NCBI GenBank assembly: GCA_963931925.1
Contig: OZ007570.1
Location: 44,627,691 to 44,691,690 of the forward strand
Direction of reading: 5' to 3'
Length of the DNA stretch: 64,000 nucleotides
Source: Onchidella celtica
Lineage: Eukaryota; Mollusca; Gastropoda; Systellommatophora; Onchidiidae
Made by a program: the position numbers and the translations under genes. A model generated the notes under the pieces. The model ran no database searches. It was not told the DNA's origin and saw only the letters and a list, made by a program, of their open reading frames with translations. Shown one piece after another: positions 23,312 through 38,300 of this stretch (its first letter is position 1; each line of letters starts with the position of its first letter).

Positions 23312-26300
23312 TTAATCCCAGTACTTAATAACCCCATCCCATCCTGCTGTAGCTAATTTGGAAGTTTCATGCGGATGCCACAAAACACTGATGCAGACAT
23401 TATCATGAGCTTTGAACTTGGAATACAGCTTTGTGCTTCGCCAGTCCCATATGTACACTTTCCCATCTGCATCGCCACAGGTGATGTAGCTGTAAAGATA
23501 AACATCACATACAAGGATTTGATAAGTGAAACGAACAAATGTGCGCAGCTGTTCAATTGCCAGACTGCTAAGTGATTTTGCAGCATTGTTTCTATCATGG
23601 TTGGTAATAAATGTAATTTTACAGTGGACCATCATGTTTAATAACACTGCTAATAACGAGACCTTTGCTACACCTAGAACATTTTAAATCCCCGTTTTGT
23701 CTGCTATAATGAGCTATATAATAAAATACTTGAATAACAGCAATGAATAACCAAAGCACCTGCTATTGCGAGACGATTAACTTTGAGAGCGTACCGCAAA
23801 TGGTGGGGGTGGCCAGCAGAAATACATATTGGGAGTCAGACATTAACAACATGTATTTTTCTTTCTTTGTTACTCAGAGATGCCACCCTCAAAAATTAAA
23901 AATCTGAATCAAACTAAGAAAAAATTTGAATCTGGCAAAAAATATCTGAATCAGTGAACATCAAAAGTTCAAACTGTGCCAATAGTAAATCTACATTTTC
24001 CTTTTGGTCATACAAGAATAGGCTGAAAATCATCTTAAAACACTTTTCAGTTCAATTCAACCTTATCTATTATCGGTTCTTTGTATTGGCCTGAGCCATA
24101 ACTGAAAAGGAGCCCTGCCCAGAAGAACAGTAGCAAACTTGATCTTTGCTCTGGAGCTGTGTTTTTACCACAAATGTCAGGTAGGAGCTGCCTTGCTATG
24201 CTGGGTATTTGATTGTGAAGGTGCACAAATGCCCTGCATGATTTTTGCCCATTCTGTGGTGCTTCAGTGTTTTCCCACTCTCATATTTTAATTTGGCAAT
24301 TTGTGCCCATACAACATCAACCTTCTCCATGGCTTAGACTTGAGAAATCTAAGTCTAGATAAGTTTAACTGATTCTCCACAATCACAACCACCATCTATA
24401 GATCTTGCTATGCCTATATCATTCAGTTGATTCCTTCTTGCATCATCGTTGCTGAAAAATAAACCACTTTTACACTTAGATAATATCCAGCTAGGTTAAT
24501 AACTGACTCAACAGATATAGATCTAACTAGGTTTAGAATTAATTCCTCCTTCCGTCACAGTTGCCGCCAAATGCACGTGTATATATCACTTGGACTAGGG
24601 TGAATAGATCTAGCTAGGTTTAGAATCGCTACCATGTGAAACCATAGGAAGAATGTCAACAATGCTTGTGGCAAATGAACAAATCGGTAAACGGTGCAAA
24701 AGAAGCAATAGGGGAGTAGTACGAACTTCCGGTTTATTCCTGAAATGATTCCAATATTCCAATTCAGTGCATTTTATTACAGATATATTTAAAAAGTAGA
24801 ATCCAGAAGATGAAGATGGAAAAAAAAAAAAAGCCAATTGCAGGAAGTAATGAAAATCGGAATACGGGCCAAGCAAATCAGAAAATCGGAATCACGCCCG
24901 TTTTTCAAGAAAAATCTCAATGATTCCAATTAAATTGGAATGGGTGGCATCTCTGTTGTTACTACCCGCTCACCACGCCCGCCTTGTGAGTTGTGGCCCC
25001 AGCTGGTCATCTTTTACTCAGGTCTAGTATGCTTTCTATCCCTACTGACCATGTGCTGTGACAGCACACCACATGCAATCAGTTCAAAGGGATGGCTCAT
25101 CACTCACTGAGGCAAACTGTAGGGCAGGTCATGTAGCTACAGTCATGTAGCTTCGCCCGACATGTGCACAGTCTGGTCACTACCTATGATGTGCGATAAT
25201 TATTACATGTAGCGCGGTCATTGATCGTCACTAATTGCCGCATGGCATATGCTCTTTGTCTGCACTGGGCTTCGTGGCCACATACCTACACTCCCTGTGT
25301 CACAAACACGTGGCCAGTCTGTTCCCACACTTTGAATGATACAGCATGAGAAACCACCGGAAACAAACATACTCATCTGTCTCTAACTTTTGCATCTGAC
25401 TCTCTTGTAATTTGATCGAAACATGGCTACCGTCAGCGCAAAAAAAAAAGTACCAATATGAAGGCTGAGATCTGCCGCCAGTTTGATATTATGTACGTTG
25501 AAGACGTGCCAGCAAGAGGGGTACCGGTAACCACAAAAAATAGTGGGTTATTCTAATCCCTTGCCTTGCTTTTTGTACTCTTTCCTGGAAAAGTGAGACC
25601 TCGGCTATAACGAGACATTTTTGGTGGAGCATGACCCGTCATTATAACCAAGTTCCACTGCACTTAGAAAGTGTAGGATTTTGTTAATTTATTACATGAC
25701 TAAACTTGGAAGGATAAGATAGGCAGTGTCTGTGACCTTATCATCAAACTGAGGCATAATGTACACTAATGTAAGCTTTGGCTCTGGAAAATTAGCTTAT
25801 CAGTAAAGTGCCAATAAAAACAATTTCCTCACATATTAACTAATTAATTGTCCTTATTATTAAGACCACAGCCATACCTCATCTCTGGAGAAAAGTCAAT
25901 GCCACATGCATATCCCGCGACCTGTTAAAAAAAACAACAACAACAATAGAATAATATTCTGTAAATATTGCAAGATGCAGCATCACTGCACTTAAGACTA
26001 CTAAAATGAGACTTAAACATATCGAATATAATGACTCCTATTCTCTGTTTTCCTGGAAGCTTGAGATTTACCACCTGTGAACAAAAAATGAAGGTGTGCT
26101 GAACTCTAGTCTGTAGCCATATAGATCATGGAGCAGATTACATATTTACTTACCATGTGACCAGTGAAAGTCTTTTTTCTGATAAACTTCATCCTATTCA
26201 AGGCGTTGAACACACAAATCTTGTTGTCCATTGACTGACATGCTAACCATTTCCCTGCAAACATACATGATCGAAAACATCACTATAAAGTCAAAAGAGT

Positions 26301-29300
26301 AAAAATCTGATTTCATAGCCAATGACCCATTAATCCCTTAACTACACTATGGATGTACAGCCTGCATACTAAAATCAATAGTGCATGTGCCATGTGGACA
26401 TACACCTAAATCTCTAATGATAATGCGCTGTTCAGCATACAGCCAGGAACAATACTTAGCAGTGAAGGGGTTTGAAAAAAAAAAATGTTTATCAAATTCT
26501 TTGATGCTGCTCAATGTCATGACAACATGCCACAAAACAAGAAAGTGAGTTCATTTTTGTTTTTCCCCCCTCTGGTATAAGTTTAGGGAACAAACAACAC
26601 AACCTGCTACTTAAAATTGTTTAGGAATCAGGGTCGCCACGTAAAAAATATACTGTGGAGTCCATGTAAACCGAACTTTGGTGATTCAAGTTTCTGCTAA
26701 ATTGAGGTGATTTTGAAATGAGTTTTTTTTTCTTCTTTATCTCAATTAAACATTTACCGTTAATTCGAGTTCAAACTGACCAAATTCTGACAAATCGAGC
26801 TGATCAAGCGCACTCATCCTCAGTGTAACTACTGATTTCCAAACCATAAAAAACAATTTCCACAAACACGCTGTATACAGGCCTATTCAACAAATCTGTA
26901 AAGGCTGTAGAGCCTTACTCTTACATGTCTGTCTGACCAAGCGAGAAACATGCTGTGGGAGGTGGCAAGAGTATGTGTGGGATCCCTGCGCGCAGCGTGA
27001 TTCTGCCCCAATGACCAATGATATTAGCCAACAACATGCGTATGCGAGATGGTGCTCACATTATGACCAGTGCTATACACTTATGTAATGCTCGCTAAGC
27101 TGTACAGCATGACATGACTGTATTAAACTGAAAATGATTATGGCAAGTCCTGGAAGAACAAAGACCTCATGCTCACCTACATGAGGTCCTTAGCATATCA
27201 GTACCGCAAACGCCTCGCTGTGGTGTTTACACGTTCACCTCACTACACACGATGGGGAGGTTCGGCATTGTTACATTGCATAATGATAATTCCCCGCCGC
27301 TGATAGCAAGATGAAGATGGGATAACACAGTAGGCCTACGGTCTTGCATTTGAACTTCTTACATGGGAGAATGTCTTTATAGACTGATGACATCACACAC
27401 GGTACAATGTGTATGTGGCCAAGATAAAGGCAGGCAAGAGGCATTCGAGCTTGCTGACCACAACTACATGTACTAGGCCTAAGCCAATCAATGCCGCTTT
27501 CTTGTTTTACTGCTCCGGTATGGTTTTTCTAAAGCAAAAATAATCAAAAGATCTCATGCAGGGCAGCAGGCACCTAATGGGGCAAATACTAGTGGTTATT
27601 TCTCTGCTAAGAGGTAAATCGAACTCTGGTAAATCGAAGTGTAATCCATTTCCCGATGACTTCAGATTATGCAGGCTCCATGTACATGCTTGATGGTTTT
27701 TGTTTCAAAAAATCAAACGAAACACTATGCAGTCAAACATTATGCTGAGAAAGATGGAATGTGAAATTACAGTAATTGTATGTTTGCTACATTACCATTT
27801 GACATCATTTTCTATGGTCAGAAACAAGTTCACAGTAAACTGTCATACATCAAATGTTATGCATAAATGTTCACTTTACAACAAATAAACCTACTGATTT
27901 CTTGATTGATTAATAATTTAATGTTCCATACCTGGGCATTTTACAACAGAGTTTATGAAAAACATATTAAAAAATGGCTTACCATTGGGAGACAGTGTGA
28001 CAGCTGGCATTGAATGCATTGATGGGTCAGCAATGTACTTGAAATCGACTGGGACATCCCTGTTGAATGCAAACAATAATCATTTAGTATTCATTAGTCC
28101 CACTGCAGTTTCCACCATAGTACAGAAAGATCATGCTATCAAACGAAACAACATTATGTTGCATTAATATTAAATGTGTTACACAATGGTTATGAACTTT
28201 GATATGGCAAAAATATTTCACGTGTTTCTTTCAAACAAATGGCTTTTCGTACAGATATGTGATGCAAGTGTACAAAATTCAGTACTGCTTTCATGATGAC
28301 GGATATCAATTAGCTTTGACTGAGCTAACAATTCATCAAATGTCCTTGACAACATCCCTGTACAAATATCTCACCCACACACCAGCTGTTGTTACAATAA
28401 GCAGCATGGCATTTTGAAAACTCTGCATTTAAAAACTTACCATTCCCAAACTCGAAGACTTTTGTCATCAGATGTAGACACAAATCGTCTGTTCTGATCG
28501 ATAAATGTGATTGTATTGACAGGACCTAAATGCCTATCATACTCTTGAATGATCTCTCCTGAGCGAATGTCCCACTGCAAAACAGAAAAGAGTAAAAGTT
28601 ATGCTGCTCAATGTCATGACTGAAAACAATTATCATCTCTCGCACTCAAAAAACAGCAACACCCAAATAGTGCATAAAAACCACTTCTAGGGTACCCCTG
28701 AAGATTCCAGTTACTGACAAGTTCCAAAATGAAAATTCTCGTACAGCGTACCTGATTATCTTAGAAAGATATATATATACTTACCAGACACTTAAACAAA
28801 CACACATGGTATAAAGCCATTTAACTCGATTACTGCTACGGCAGAATTACTGTGTTGTGCCAGGAGTTTTTGACCTGCAAGTGCTAAGTTTATAAATTCA
28901 ATATTTGAAGCTTAGATTCAGTTGGAAAACCCAGCAAAGGATACATGGATCTGGAATATGGAAAGCTGACTCCATTGTCCCTGACACCATGGCTCTGAGT
29001 AAATTGGCTGATTTAATCCACCAGAGGCAGTATGTAGCATCTGCAAGCTATCCCTTGCCCTCCCCCGTTTTCTTGTTACACTGGTGAGCATGTGTTCATT
29101 TCTTTTTCCATTTTATTGTTGACGACCGCCAGAGTGTACTGTACTCCGTGACCTGACCTTCTTTTCTAGTGAGTAGTTTTTTTCCTCGCTCGCTTGTTGT
29201 CAGGTGTTTTGACTCGTTCAGTAAATATTAGTATGTTCCCGAACATTCGATAACACTGTGGATAAGAATGTTTACGCCAGATTTGGCCTTGAGTGATGTA

Positions 29301-32300
29301 ACCTGATGACGTATTGATGCGTGATTGGTTAGTTTGTGCGAGGGCAAAGGTAACGTTTATTTCGGGAACTTTCTGTAGGAATGTTTATATATATAGACCT
29401 GTGTGAGTGGTTGGTGGGGTGAGTAAGTGAGTTTCCTTTTGTGTGGCGTAGATATTTAGTTTCGCTGGCGTCTTCCTAGTAATTTATTGTTCACTATACA
29501 GTTATTAAACTTTAGTATTATTTAATCTATCGTCGGATCTCGTGTTTATTCATTTTACAGCTGTAATAGTTTCGTTTTCTAAAGGGTTGTAGTTAGATCA
29601 ACTAACTCCCCCCTACTATAACGTGCTAGAACAACCTCAGCTGTTACACAGTAATTGGGTTAAATCCCAATAGCAAAACTTACTTCCCTCTTATATTATA
29701 ATATTATTATATTATATTCCAAACTCATCAGAAATTTAGTTAATAACAAAAACTTCTGCATAAAGCCTAAACAATACTGATTTTCAACTGAGCTGTCAAG
29801 GCAGGGGTAATCTCATAACGTTCACCAATTATAGACATCCATCTTTTCATTTCTTTAATGCCCATATTTCACATGAATGTAAATCTTGTTATCCTGCAAT
29901 CATGTACCATATTTGATATGCTAGGGTACTACCATTGCAATGCCATTCAAACACAACACACACATTGGGACTCACAGACGAAAAATCGTATTAAAATACA
30001 CATACCATTTGCTCAAAACAAGAAAAGCAACCTATGTAAATTTCTCTCTCCTGCAGTTCACGAAGTTGCATTCAATTAATCTGTAATAACCTAGCAATGC
30101 CACTGAAAATTTTTTTTGTTAATTGTTTTTAGCTTTGTGCATTGGAAAGTACAGTCCATTCTAAGTATAATGCTTTTTAAATTATTAAAAACATCGAAAA
30201 GTAAAAAAGTTATGGGGTTTTTAGACCACCAGAATTTGGAACATATTTATAGAGGAAAATATTCTCAAAAAGCAGACCTTCTAACTATGCGTTTTTCTTT
30301 TAAAAACTAATCATATCTCAGTTTCAAATTGGACTATCTAGCTGAAACTTTGTTTTCATTCACAAAAACTATAATTTATTATTTTTTAGTCTCATTTTCA
30401 AAATGAATTATCTAGATCTAGACAGTAAAACAGGCCGACGACGCAACATTCCGTAGCCCAATATTCATGAAAAGGATAGAGAGAAATTGGGTCAATGTCA
30501 ACTCTCACTAATAATACGATGTTATGTCATATTTTGTTAGTATTTCATATTTAAATCACTTTCCCTCATTGTTTCATTGTTTCAGTGCAAGCTGATGACC
30601 AAAGGATAGTCAACACAGATATGAACAAACTTATAATACACGTAATGACTTGCATTGTCCATTTATATCCTGCCACCCCCCGACATATTTAACAGAGGAA
30701 TAGAGCAATAAATCAAATGTGTGTGACCAGTCCAGCTGAGTTATTTCAAGAGACCAATCACAATGCACTGTGTGACCACATGCTGACCACTTGACTATTC
30801 TGGGTTGAGGAAGTATTCAAGACTTGCCCCTGTCAACGACGAAACTGCTGCTCCTCGTGGTTCTCGAAAAACATAATGATGAAACAAGTTCACGAAATAT
30901 CATAAAAACCACAGAAAAACTGTGGGGTCGCAGCAGGGCTATAAGCAAAGTCAAAATTGGGCAAAAAGAAAAGGTTTTATTTCTCACGCAGGGTTTCGCA
31001 ACATACAACCTTTTCTTTTTGCCCAATTTTGACTTTGAAACAAGTTCAGTAGACTTTAAACTGCTTTTTCACAGAGTAAAAAGATCATCATCTACATGTC
31101 ATTAGATAGATGTATTTTCTGATCGCTTGCCAGGTTTCATTCATATTGGTTAAGAAACAACACTGTATGAGTGTATACAAGAGAACAACACAGTCCAAAA
31201 ATACACCCGCTAGCAGTGACATATTTTGGACCCACAGAAATGTGCCCGAGTGTCATTGCTAAATAACTTGATAACCTAATACAGGTTACTAGTACTTACA
31301 CAAACAATTTTTTTGTCCGATGTCCCTGCAACAAAGAGGTGTTGCTTGTCTTCCTCTGGGTGAAATTTTACACAGTATGGCACCTTTCGGCTGGTGAATC
31401 GAGCTTTGCATTCACCTATGGCAAGATTAAGACATTTGTTCACATCCTGCTTCAGAGCCAAAACAATATATCCTCAGGGCACAAAAAATTGGATTTATCT
31501 ATATTATATATAATAACCCAAAGAAAACACTGCTTAAAATTACATGCATTTGTATACAACTTATTCAAATAATTAATAACATAAATAGGAGTCTTTCAAA
31601 GAATCTATTTAATAAGGTCGTAAAATTTATGGATATTCTTTTTTCTTTTGCCTTTGCAAATGTTTACTTTACATAACTAACAAAAAATCCCAATACACTG
31701 TCACTAAATACCAACAAAATAATGGAGCTACACATGAACTAAATTCAAGCATATCCACCATTTCTTTTTTACATCATTTGCAGCAAATGCAAAATTGAAA
31801 GAAAAAAAATAAAAATATGCACAGTCTTGCTATTTAAAATATGTGGGCATCTTTGTGCTCATCACCTGACTCACAATACTGCTCAAAAGTTCTTGAATGA
31901 AAAACTCACCAGTCTCTGTGTCCCATAGTTTACAATATCTGTCATAACCACAACTGAGAAACTCTTTGCCATCATTGTTGAAGCAAATATCCCTCACAGC
32001 TTGTTTATGGCCTGTATATGTCCGGACACACCTCCTGTCTTTATACACTTCCCAAATCTAAACATTTACAGAAAGATCAACAGAGTATACTGTATACAGT
32101 GAACAGACAAAAAAATATAAAATCATTGATTGGCAAAAGATTATAAGTAAGGCAACTAGACAACAACTTAATCAGCATCGAAAGTGAGAATGCAACTCTC
32201 AGTGACCAAAAGATTAATACATATATTGTTTAACGGATTTACACTGATTCAAAACACACAAAAAAAAAGGAGTGGCGTTGGAATGGTAATGTTTAAAGAC

Positions 32301-35300
32301 TTCTTGGCATACTGGGAACAACATTATCAATGCTCACTTTTATTTTGCAATCCAATCCAGCAGATAAAATGAGATGAGCATATTTTGGGAACCATCTGAT
32401 GGCAGCAATGCCCTTTGTATGGCCTGTCCATGTATGTATCAACTTCTTGGGTAAGAAACACTTTTCCGGAGGTTCCTCTGACTTTAAGTTGACCCCAACA
32501 TCCTGAGGCGGATGCAAAAATGATCGCCCTTGGTAGTCATATGAATCTTTGACTGAAAAAGAATACAGCACACTGAGTATATTAAACTGACAACTGTGCA
32601 AGAAACCTAGAACTGTAACTAGCAAGACATTCTTTCAAACTGAATGATAAAGAAGATTTGGCATTCAAAATGTACTCAGCAAATAATCCTCTTAACACTT
32701 TTCTCACATGGATGTATGAGAATTTCTGCTTCAGCCATTGTTTTTTAAATACACGTATAATCGTATGTGATTTCTCAGCTCTGGTGGTAGGTAAAGAAAT
32801 ACAACCTGTCTGCAACGAAAGTCGTTCACTAGCTCTTTCTAAATTATTTGGAAATGCAGGCATTTAGTTATAATAGTTATTTCACAGCAATTTGGTAATT
32901 TAACTGACCATAAACAATGAATCTGAAAGTTTCAACTGACATATGTCTGTCAGTTATTTGTTAATACTTCTTTCTTGAAACTCCAAGTAAGAAGACAGGA
33001 TATTTGATCTCAAACTGCATTTGAGATCAATTTTCAAGATGAAGAGTGTGAGATGGACATGACTGTAACAAGAGTGATACTGCAAATCAATCTCATTTTG
33101 ACACTTGGGTTGATTTATTGTGCAGTAGATCCAGATCTTGCAATTTGCTGCATGCAATTTTCCTTTTCTTGTCTTTTCTAATGCATTCAATTTTTTCACG
33201 CTAAATACGAAAGGAAATTTAGTTTAAAGTAATTTCTGGTATTAAATTCACATTCCTTGTCTAATTTCTATTCCAGTGATACCTTGCCCATTCCTGTGCT
33301 AAAAATATACGTGTCTCTATGATATTTTGAAAAAGATTTCAAAATCATGTACTCTGTCTACAACGCTTAAAAAGCACTGAGGAAACATGGACTTTATATC
33401 TTATAATTCTAGCATACATGAAATCACAGATTCTAAACCCCCCCTGAAGTATCGCATAAAAAGCTTAATTTTGGTATCGGTAACTTCAGTCTTATCTTTA
33501 ATGATGTGATAATTTTATTATCACTCACTGTATGTTCACTCCAACAATCTAGATTACCCAAACCTATGATCTCATTTACAGATGAATTCTTTTTTGCCCT
33601 TAAATATAAACTTACTGTGTAAAGTAGTTTTCTCCTCCATCGTTTTTTCCTCCACTTGTTTCCCTGATTTGTTGCGTTTGGCCAGTATCTCATCCAACTC
33701 CTTCTGTTCCTCCTGGTATGGATATGTGGTAATAGAACGATAAAAAAACATGTAATACATGAATCCTGATTTTTGCAGTCTGGGAAAGAGTAACATGTCA
33801 AAAGTTTCTTACTGCTGAGCACAGCATGACAGAATCATGGCTTGATCTCTTGAGTAGGAGGATTAATTTGATAAATTCAGGTGCACATACATAAAAATTC
33901 TTCATAAATCACACTTACCTACAGAATTATGCACATTGATATTAAAGTTATTAAAGAAATCCTACATTGAATGCATACCTCACTTGGCTTGGAAACTGTT
34001 TCTTCATCCTTGTATTTAGCCCATGGACCAAGATAACCATCAACATCAGATGGATCTATGTTTTTCTCCCTTTTCCGTTTTTTGGCTTTTTCTGTTTTTG
34101 GGTTTGCCTCAAAGACGGTCATCCCTAGAGAAGCAAATACATGGAGAGAAGGTCATGAGGTTTATTTTACAGTTCAGTTCAAGTGTTCAAATTTTCATCT
34201 GATGTTAGAACTGTTCAAGCAGATGCAGTTTATGACAGATCTTCCAACAGCCTCCACACACCAGCAGAATTATATTTAGTTTCCACACAGTTCACTTGGT
34301 TAAGATGCCCATCGAACAAGACATAAACTATTTCAGTTTACGTGGTTTTCATCCTTTTTCTTGAAAAGCAAAGTTTGATGTACATCTGTGAGTACTGAAT
34401 GATAATATAATTTCTATATTTGCACTATGCCTAAAGTACAAAGTAAATCTCTGTCTAATTTCTACAAGGTCTTTCATAAACTACTTGATTTCTAATATTT
34501 ATAAAATATTAAAGTCCACATAAATCAACCTGTGAGGCTTGAATTACAGTAAATGTCAGATTTAAGTTAGTCTCATAAAACTGTTTTTAAAGGGCTTGTG
34601 TCATCAGCAAAGTTAGCTCGAAAGTGTATGTGGTAAGGAAGTTATTCAGCATTAAATCCTTGCCTTGATTCTCTTCTAGTGCCTCTTCACTGCCAACTAC
34701 TCTCTCTGGCTCTCCACCACCATCAACACTTGGGTCAAGTGCAAAACCTGTGAAATAAATACAACAAGCACTGAAATATATTTATTACCAACAGTAAGGT
34801 AAACGTTTTGCAATGGGTAGTGTTGTCCTGATAGGCATCAATAAAGAACATCATATTCATCTGAACATCGGTTACTTGAGAATCAGCAATTCCCTTCGCT
34901 GTTACTATAAACAGGTCATAATTTCTTCTTCCTCTACTGGAAAAAAAAATTAGATCTATATGATGAAATGACATGCTAGAAAACAAACATAGGAGAGTTT
35001 ATGTTGCATAAAATGATGAGACTTCTCTTCTGAAATATTATAATAATTGATTGATATGTCACTGCACAATGTTCCCAACACATCACTGATGTGGCAACAA
35101 TTTTACAAACAGACAGATAAATCAGTACAATGATCACATACCATAGCTTGTAAATGTTTTCCTTTGGTTGTCAAACTGAAAATGACTGAAATGGGCTGGC
35201 TCCACAAAACCTGACAGTGTGTTACGAAGTGCTTGTGCTTGTTGTGTTTTAAATGGATTCGTGGGGCCAATCTGTGCATACAGGAAATGTTCATATTATA

Positions 35301-38300
35301 ATTAATCATTCTGCTATCGTATCACCTCTCTCTTATGGCACCTCTCTCTTATTTCAGATAAAAACAGATACGATTTGAAAGTTCTTGCTTTTGTTGCCTA
35401 ATTACATCAACATATTTCTTAAATTTTGGGATACTTTAGACATACAATTGATGACAAACTAAAGCCTTCAAACTCCAAAAATGGTGCCCTTAATAGCTAA
35501 ATTGACAGATCAAAAACTAGTTTTTAAGTCAATCTTAAAGTTCACTACCATCCACAGTGCAATCAATCACCTGATAAAAAATTCAGTTTCCTTCTACAGC
35601 GTTAAGGACACTTACTGTACAGTTCACAGCTTTCATTTTCTTTCACTGCAAATAATTCAGAAATCTTCAGCCTCTTAATAATATCCCTTATATATTCAAA
35701 GTTGAACACAAAATTCCCACATATGCAACAACCAGAAAATAAGCTAACCTTGAAATAATATTACAACATTCTTCTTTGAGACGAAATCATGTTTCCTGAC
35801 TGTAAATGTCAATGTTCCAACTTCTATTCTCAAACTCTCTTTTTTCTTCACAACTTCATTTCTACTAGAAAGCACATGCCTATATCCACTACAACAGTAG
35901 TATTTTTTTCTTCTTTGGTGTTTTTATTCAAACTGTACATCTCTAGGACTGTTTTGCAGTTCTCAGCATGTTGCAGAATTATGTGAAACATACTTAGACA
36001 AAGAGAACTACAGAAGGTGCAGTTCTAATTAACCTGTCATCTCATAACAAAAGCATTTCCTGGAGAACTGTTTCAGTGTTTTCTGGCGACCGCAAATTGA
36101 TGCAAAAACTGATGTAATGGAAAACCAGCCTCCCAGTTTTGGTAAATGATATCTGTACACTATCACAAAGCATTTCTGATTTTAAACATACAGAAATATG
36201 TTTTAAGAGATGTGAAAAGCAATAAAATCAAATATTACATTTGGTGCAAATAACTCATCATGCTTGGCGTTGTATTTAAGCTCTTTGGTCTTTGGATCAA
36301 TATGTCGCAGTCCTGAGGTATCATCCTGTAAAGTAAAAGAAATCGTACTTGACAAACATCCATGGTTATTATTCATCAATAAATGTATTCTGTGAAATCT
36401 TCCACAGAAGCCATGAATGACACAAAAATAAAAGCCAGCAAAGAGGAGACCTTTACTACATGTACTTGTTTACCTGCAATCCTCAATTTTGCTGGTAATA
36501 AGATTATAACATTTCCTCAGCTTTCGAACTTTTTCATCCTCACCAAAGAGGGTATTAAAAAAATGCTAAAAATTTGTTCTAGTGTTATGAAAAGGATTAA
36601 AGTTTAAAATATAACAATCTTAGATTTCGTATCTATTCATATGAATTTTAAAAAACATATTACATGTTGCAAAGACTTAACCCCCGCGCAGCACACAATG
36701 AATAAAAATCAGGCTAGCGACTTTTTTCACATGGGATCTTATCAGGGGCAGTGACCCCTGCCAGGATACACAGTACAGCTATGCATGTGGGCACATGGGA
36801 CTCACAATTTTATTTTATGATGAAAATATTTTGTGTTGTGCCTTATCACACTGGATTATGAACAAGACCAATGAAACTTTTGTCTCTAACCAATTTATGT
36901 GACTTAGGATACCAATGTGACAGCTATAATTTTCTATGATAACTAACATTTGGTGCATCTGTCCAATGGCTGGGGTAGCCATTGGCAATCGATGTACACT
37001 CATGTAGGCCCTGTATTAGCTCAGATCATGCAATCTCCCAGCAGCTGAAATAGGATTGTTTTGCTACTAAGCCGATTCATAATTTTTAAAAACTATGCAA
37101 ATTAACAAGGTCGGTAACATTCCCTAATATAGGTCAAGGGTGCAATGTGTGAGTATTAGTAAATGACTACCTTCAAGCTGTTAACTCACCGGCGTGGCGA
37201 GAGGGTTTAAACGGGTGATTTAGGAGCAAAAGGGTGTGGGTGCAGATCCGTGTATTGTCATGATTTATAATAATTATGTATGTGTTCACTTTCAGATGAT
37301 TCTACTAACACAAAGAAATCGAGATGAGATGGAAGTAAGATAGAGAGGGGAGAGAGATAAAGAAAGCGATGCATGCCATGAATTATTTCTTTGTCTTTCT
37401 TTAGAATACCCCCCAAAAACACCTAGCCCCTTTTTTTTTCAAACCCCTCAAAATAAACCCTCTTCAGCATGTTTACAACACATTCGGAACTCAGGCTATG
37501 GAACGCATTCGGAAGTCCTTCCAAACAAACTGCCTGTGTGCACGCTTCTGCAACTTCTACCCACTGTACCATGCCTTTTTTCCTTTCTCGTAAATCACTA
37601 CGGGAGTATGGATGCGCTAAGATGGGGCAGCTACAGGGATGGAACCAGGCCACAAAAAAAATTCCTGAACTTTTTCCAGCAAGCGCTTGTCACGCACGAA
37701 TGTAAAAGATGACTCAACAATACATAAAGAAAGGCATGTCATTAACGTCAATAAAACCACCAGGAACCTGTCCTAGAGATAGGATGAGTAGGAATGACTT
37801 AGACTAGAGGTGCCATCATCATCTCGAGTTGTTTCTCACTTGTCTCTTAAGACCACAAATCTTAGATCTAGATGGGTTAACTGCAATCTTACATTTACAT
37901 GCTAACCAAAATAACATAGCTTATTACCAGTGTCTTTATCCAAATATTGTTGAACTAATCCCTACCCAATGCCAGGCAGATCTAACTTTGTTTGGTAATC
38001 CCCCCCCCCCCCCTTTTCTTTTTTAACAAAGAAGCTCTACTTTAAGTCTAATATTCTAACTAACATAGCTGATAATCTTTAGGCTGTGGCTATACTCTGG
38101 TCCCAGACTGACGAATAGCCAAATGCCTATACTCCAGTCCCGGGCTTGTGTGTACATCGATCGCCAATGGCTACCCCAGCCCCTTTTCCCCTGATTAGTC
38201 AATCTGACTACCGCCCATTGATACAAACTGACTAGACCCTCATGCCCCCCAGGTCCAACAAAACATGTAGATCTAGATAGACCTAGATCTATCAACATCC

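Noticed and set aside
26650-27690. Possible further pogo-like element in CDC40 intron 11 (AAATCGA-type ends)
   Set aside because: Only loose resemblance between the two ends (GGAGTCCATGTA against the inverse of TACATGGAGCC) and no target duplication.
36683-37205. Possible TTAA-flanked element (TTAACCCCCGCGC..)
   Set aside because: The matching inverted end is weak (GAGGGTTTAA) and needs an extra base, so the pairing may be chance.
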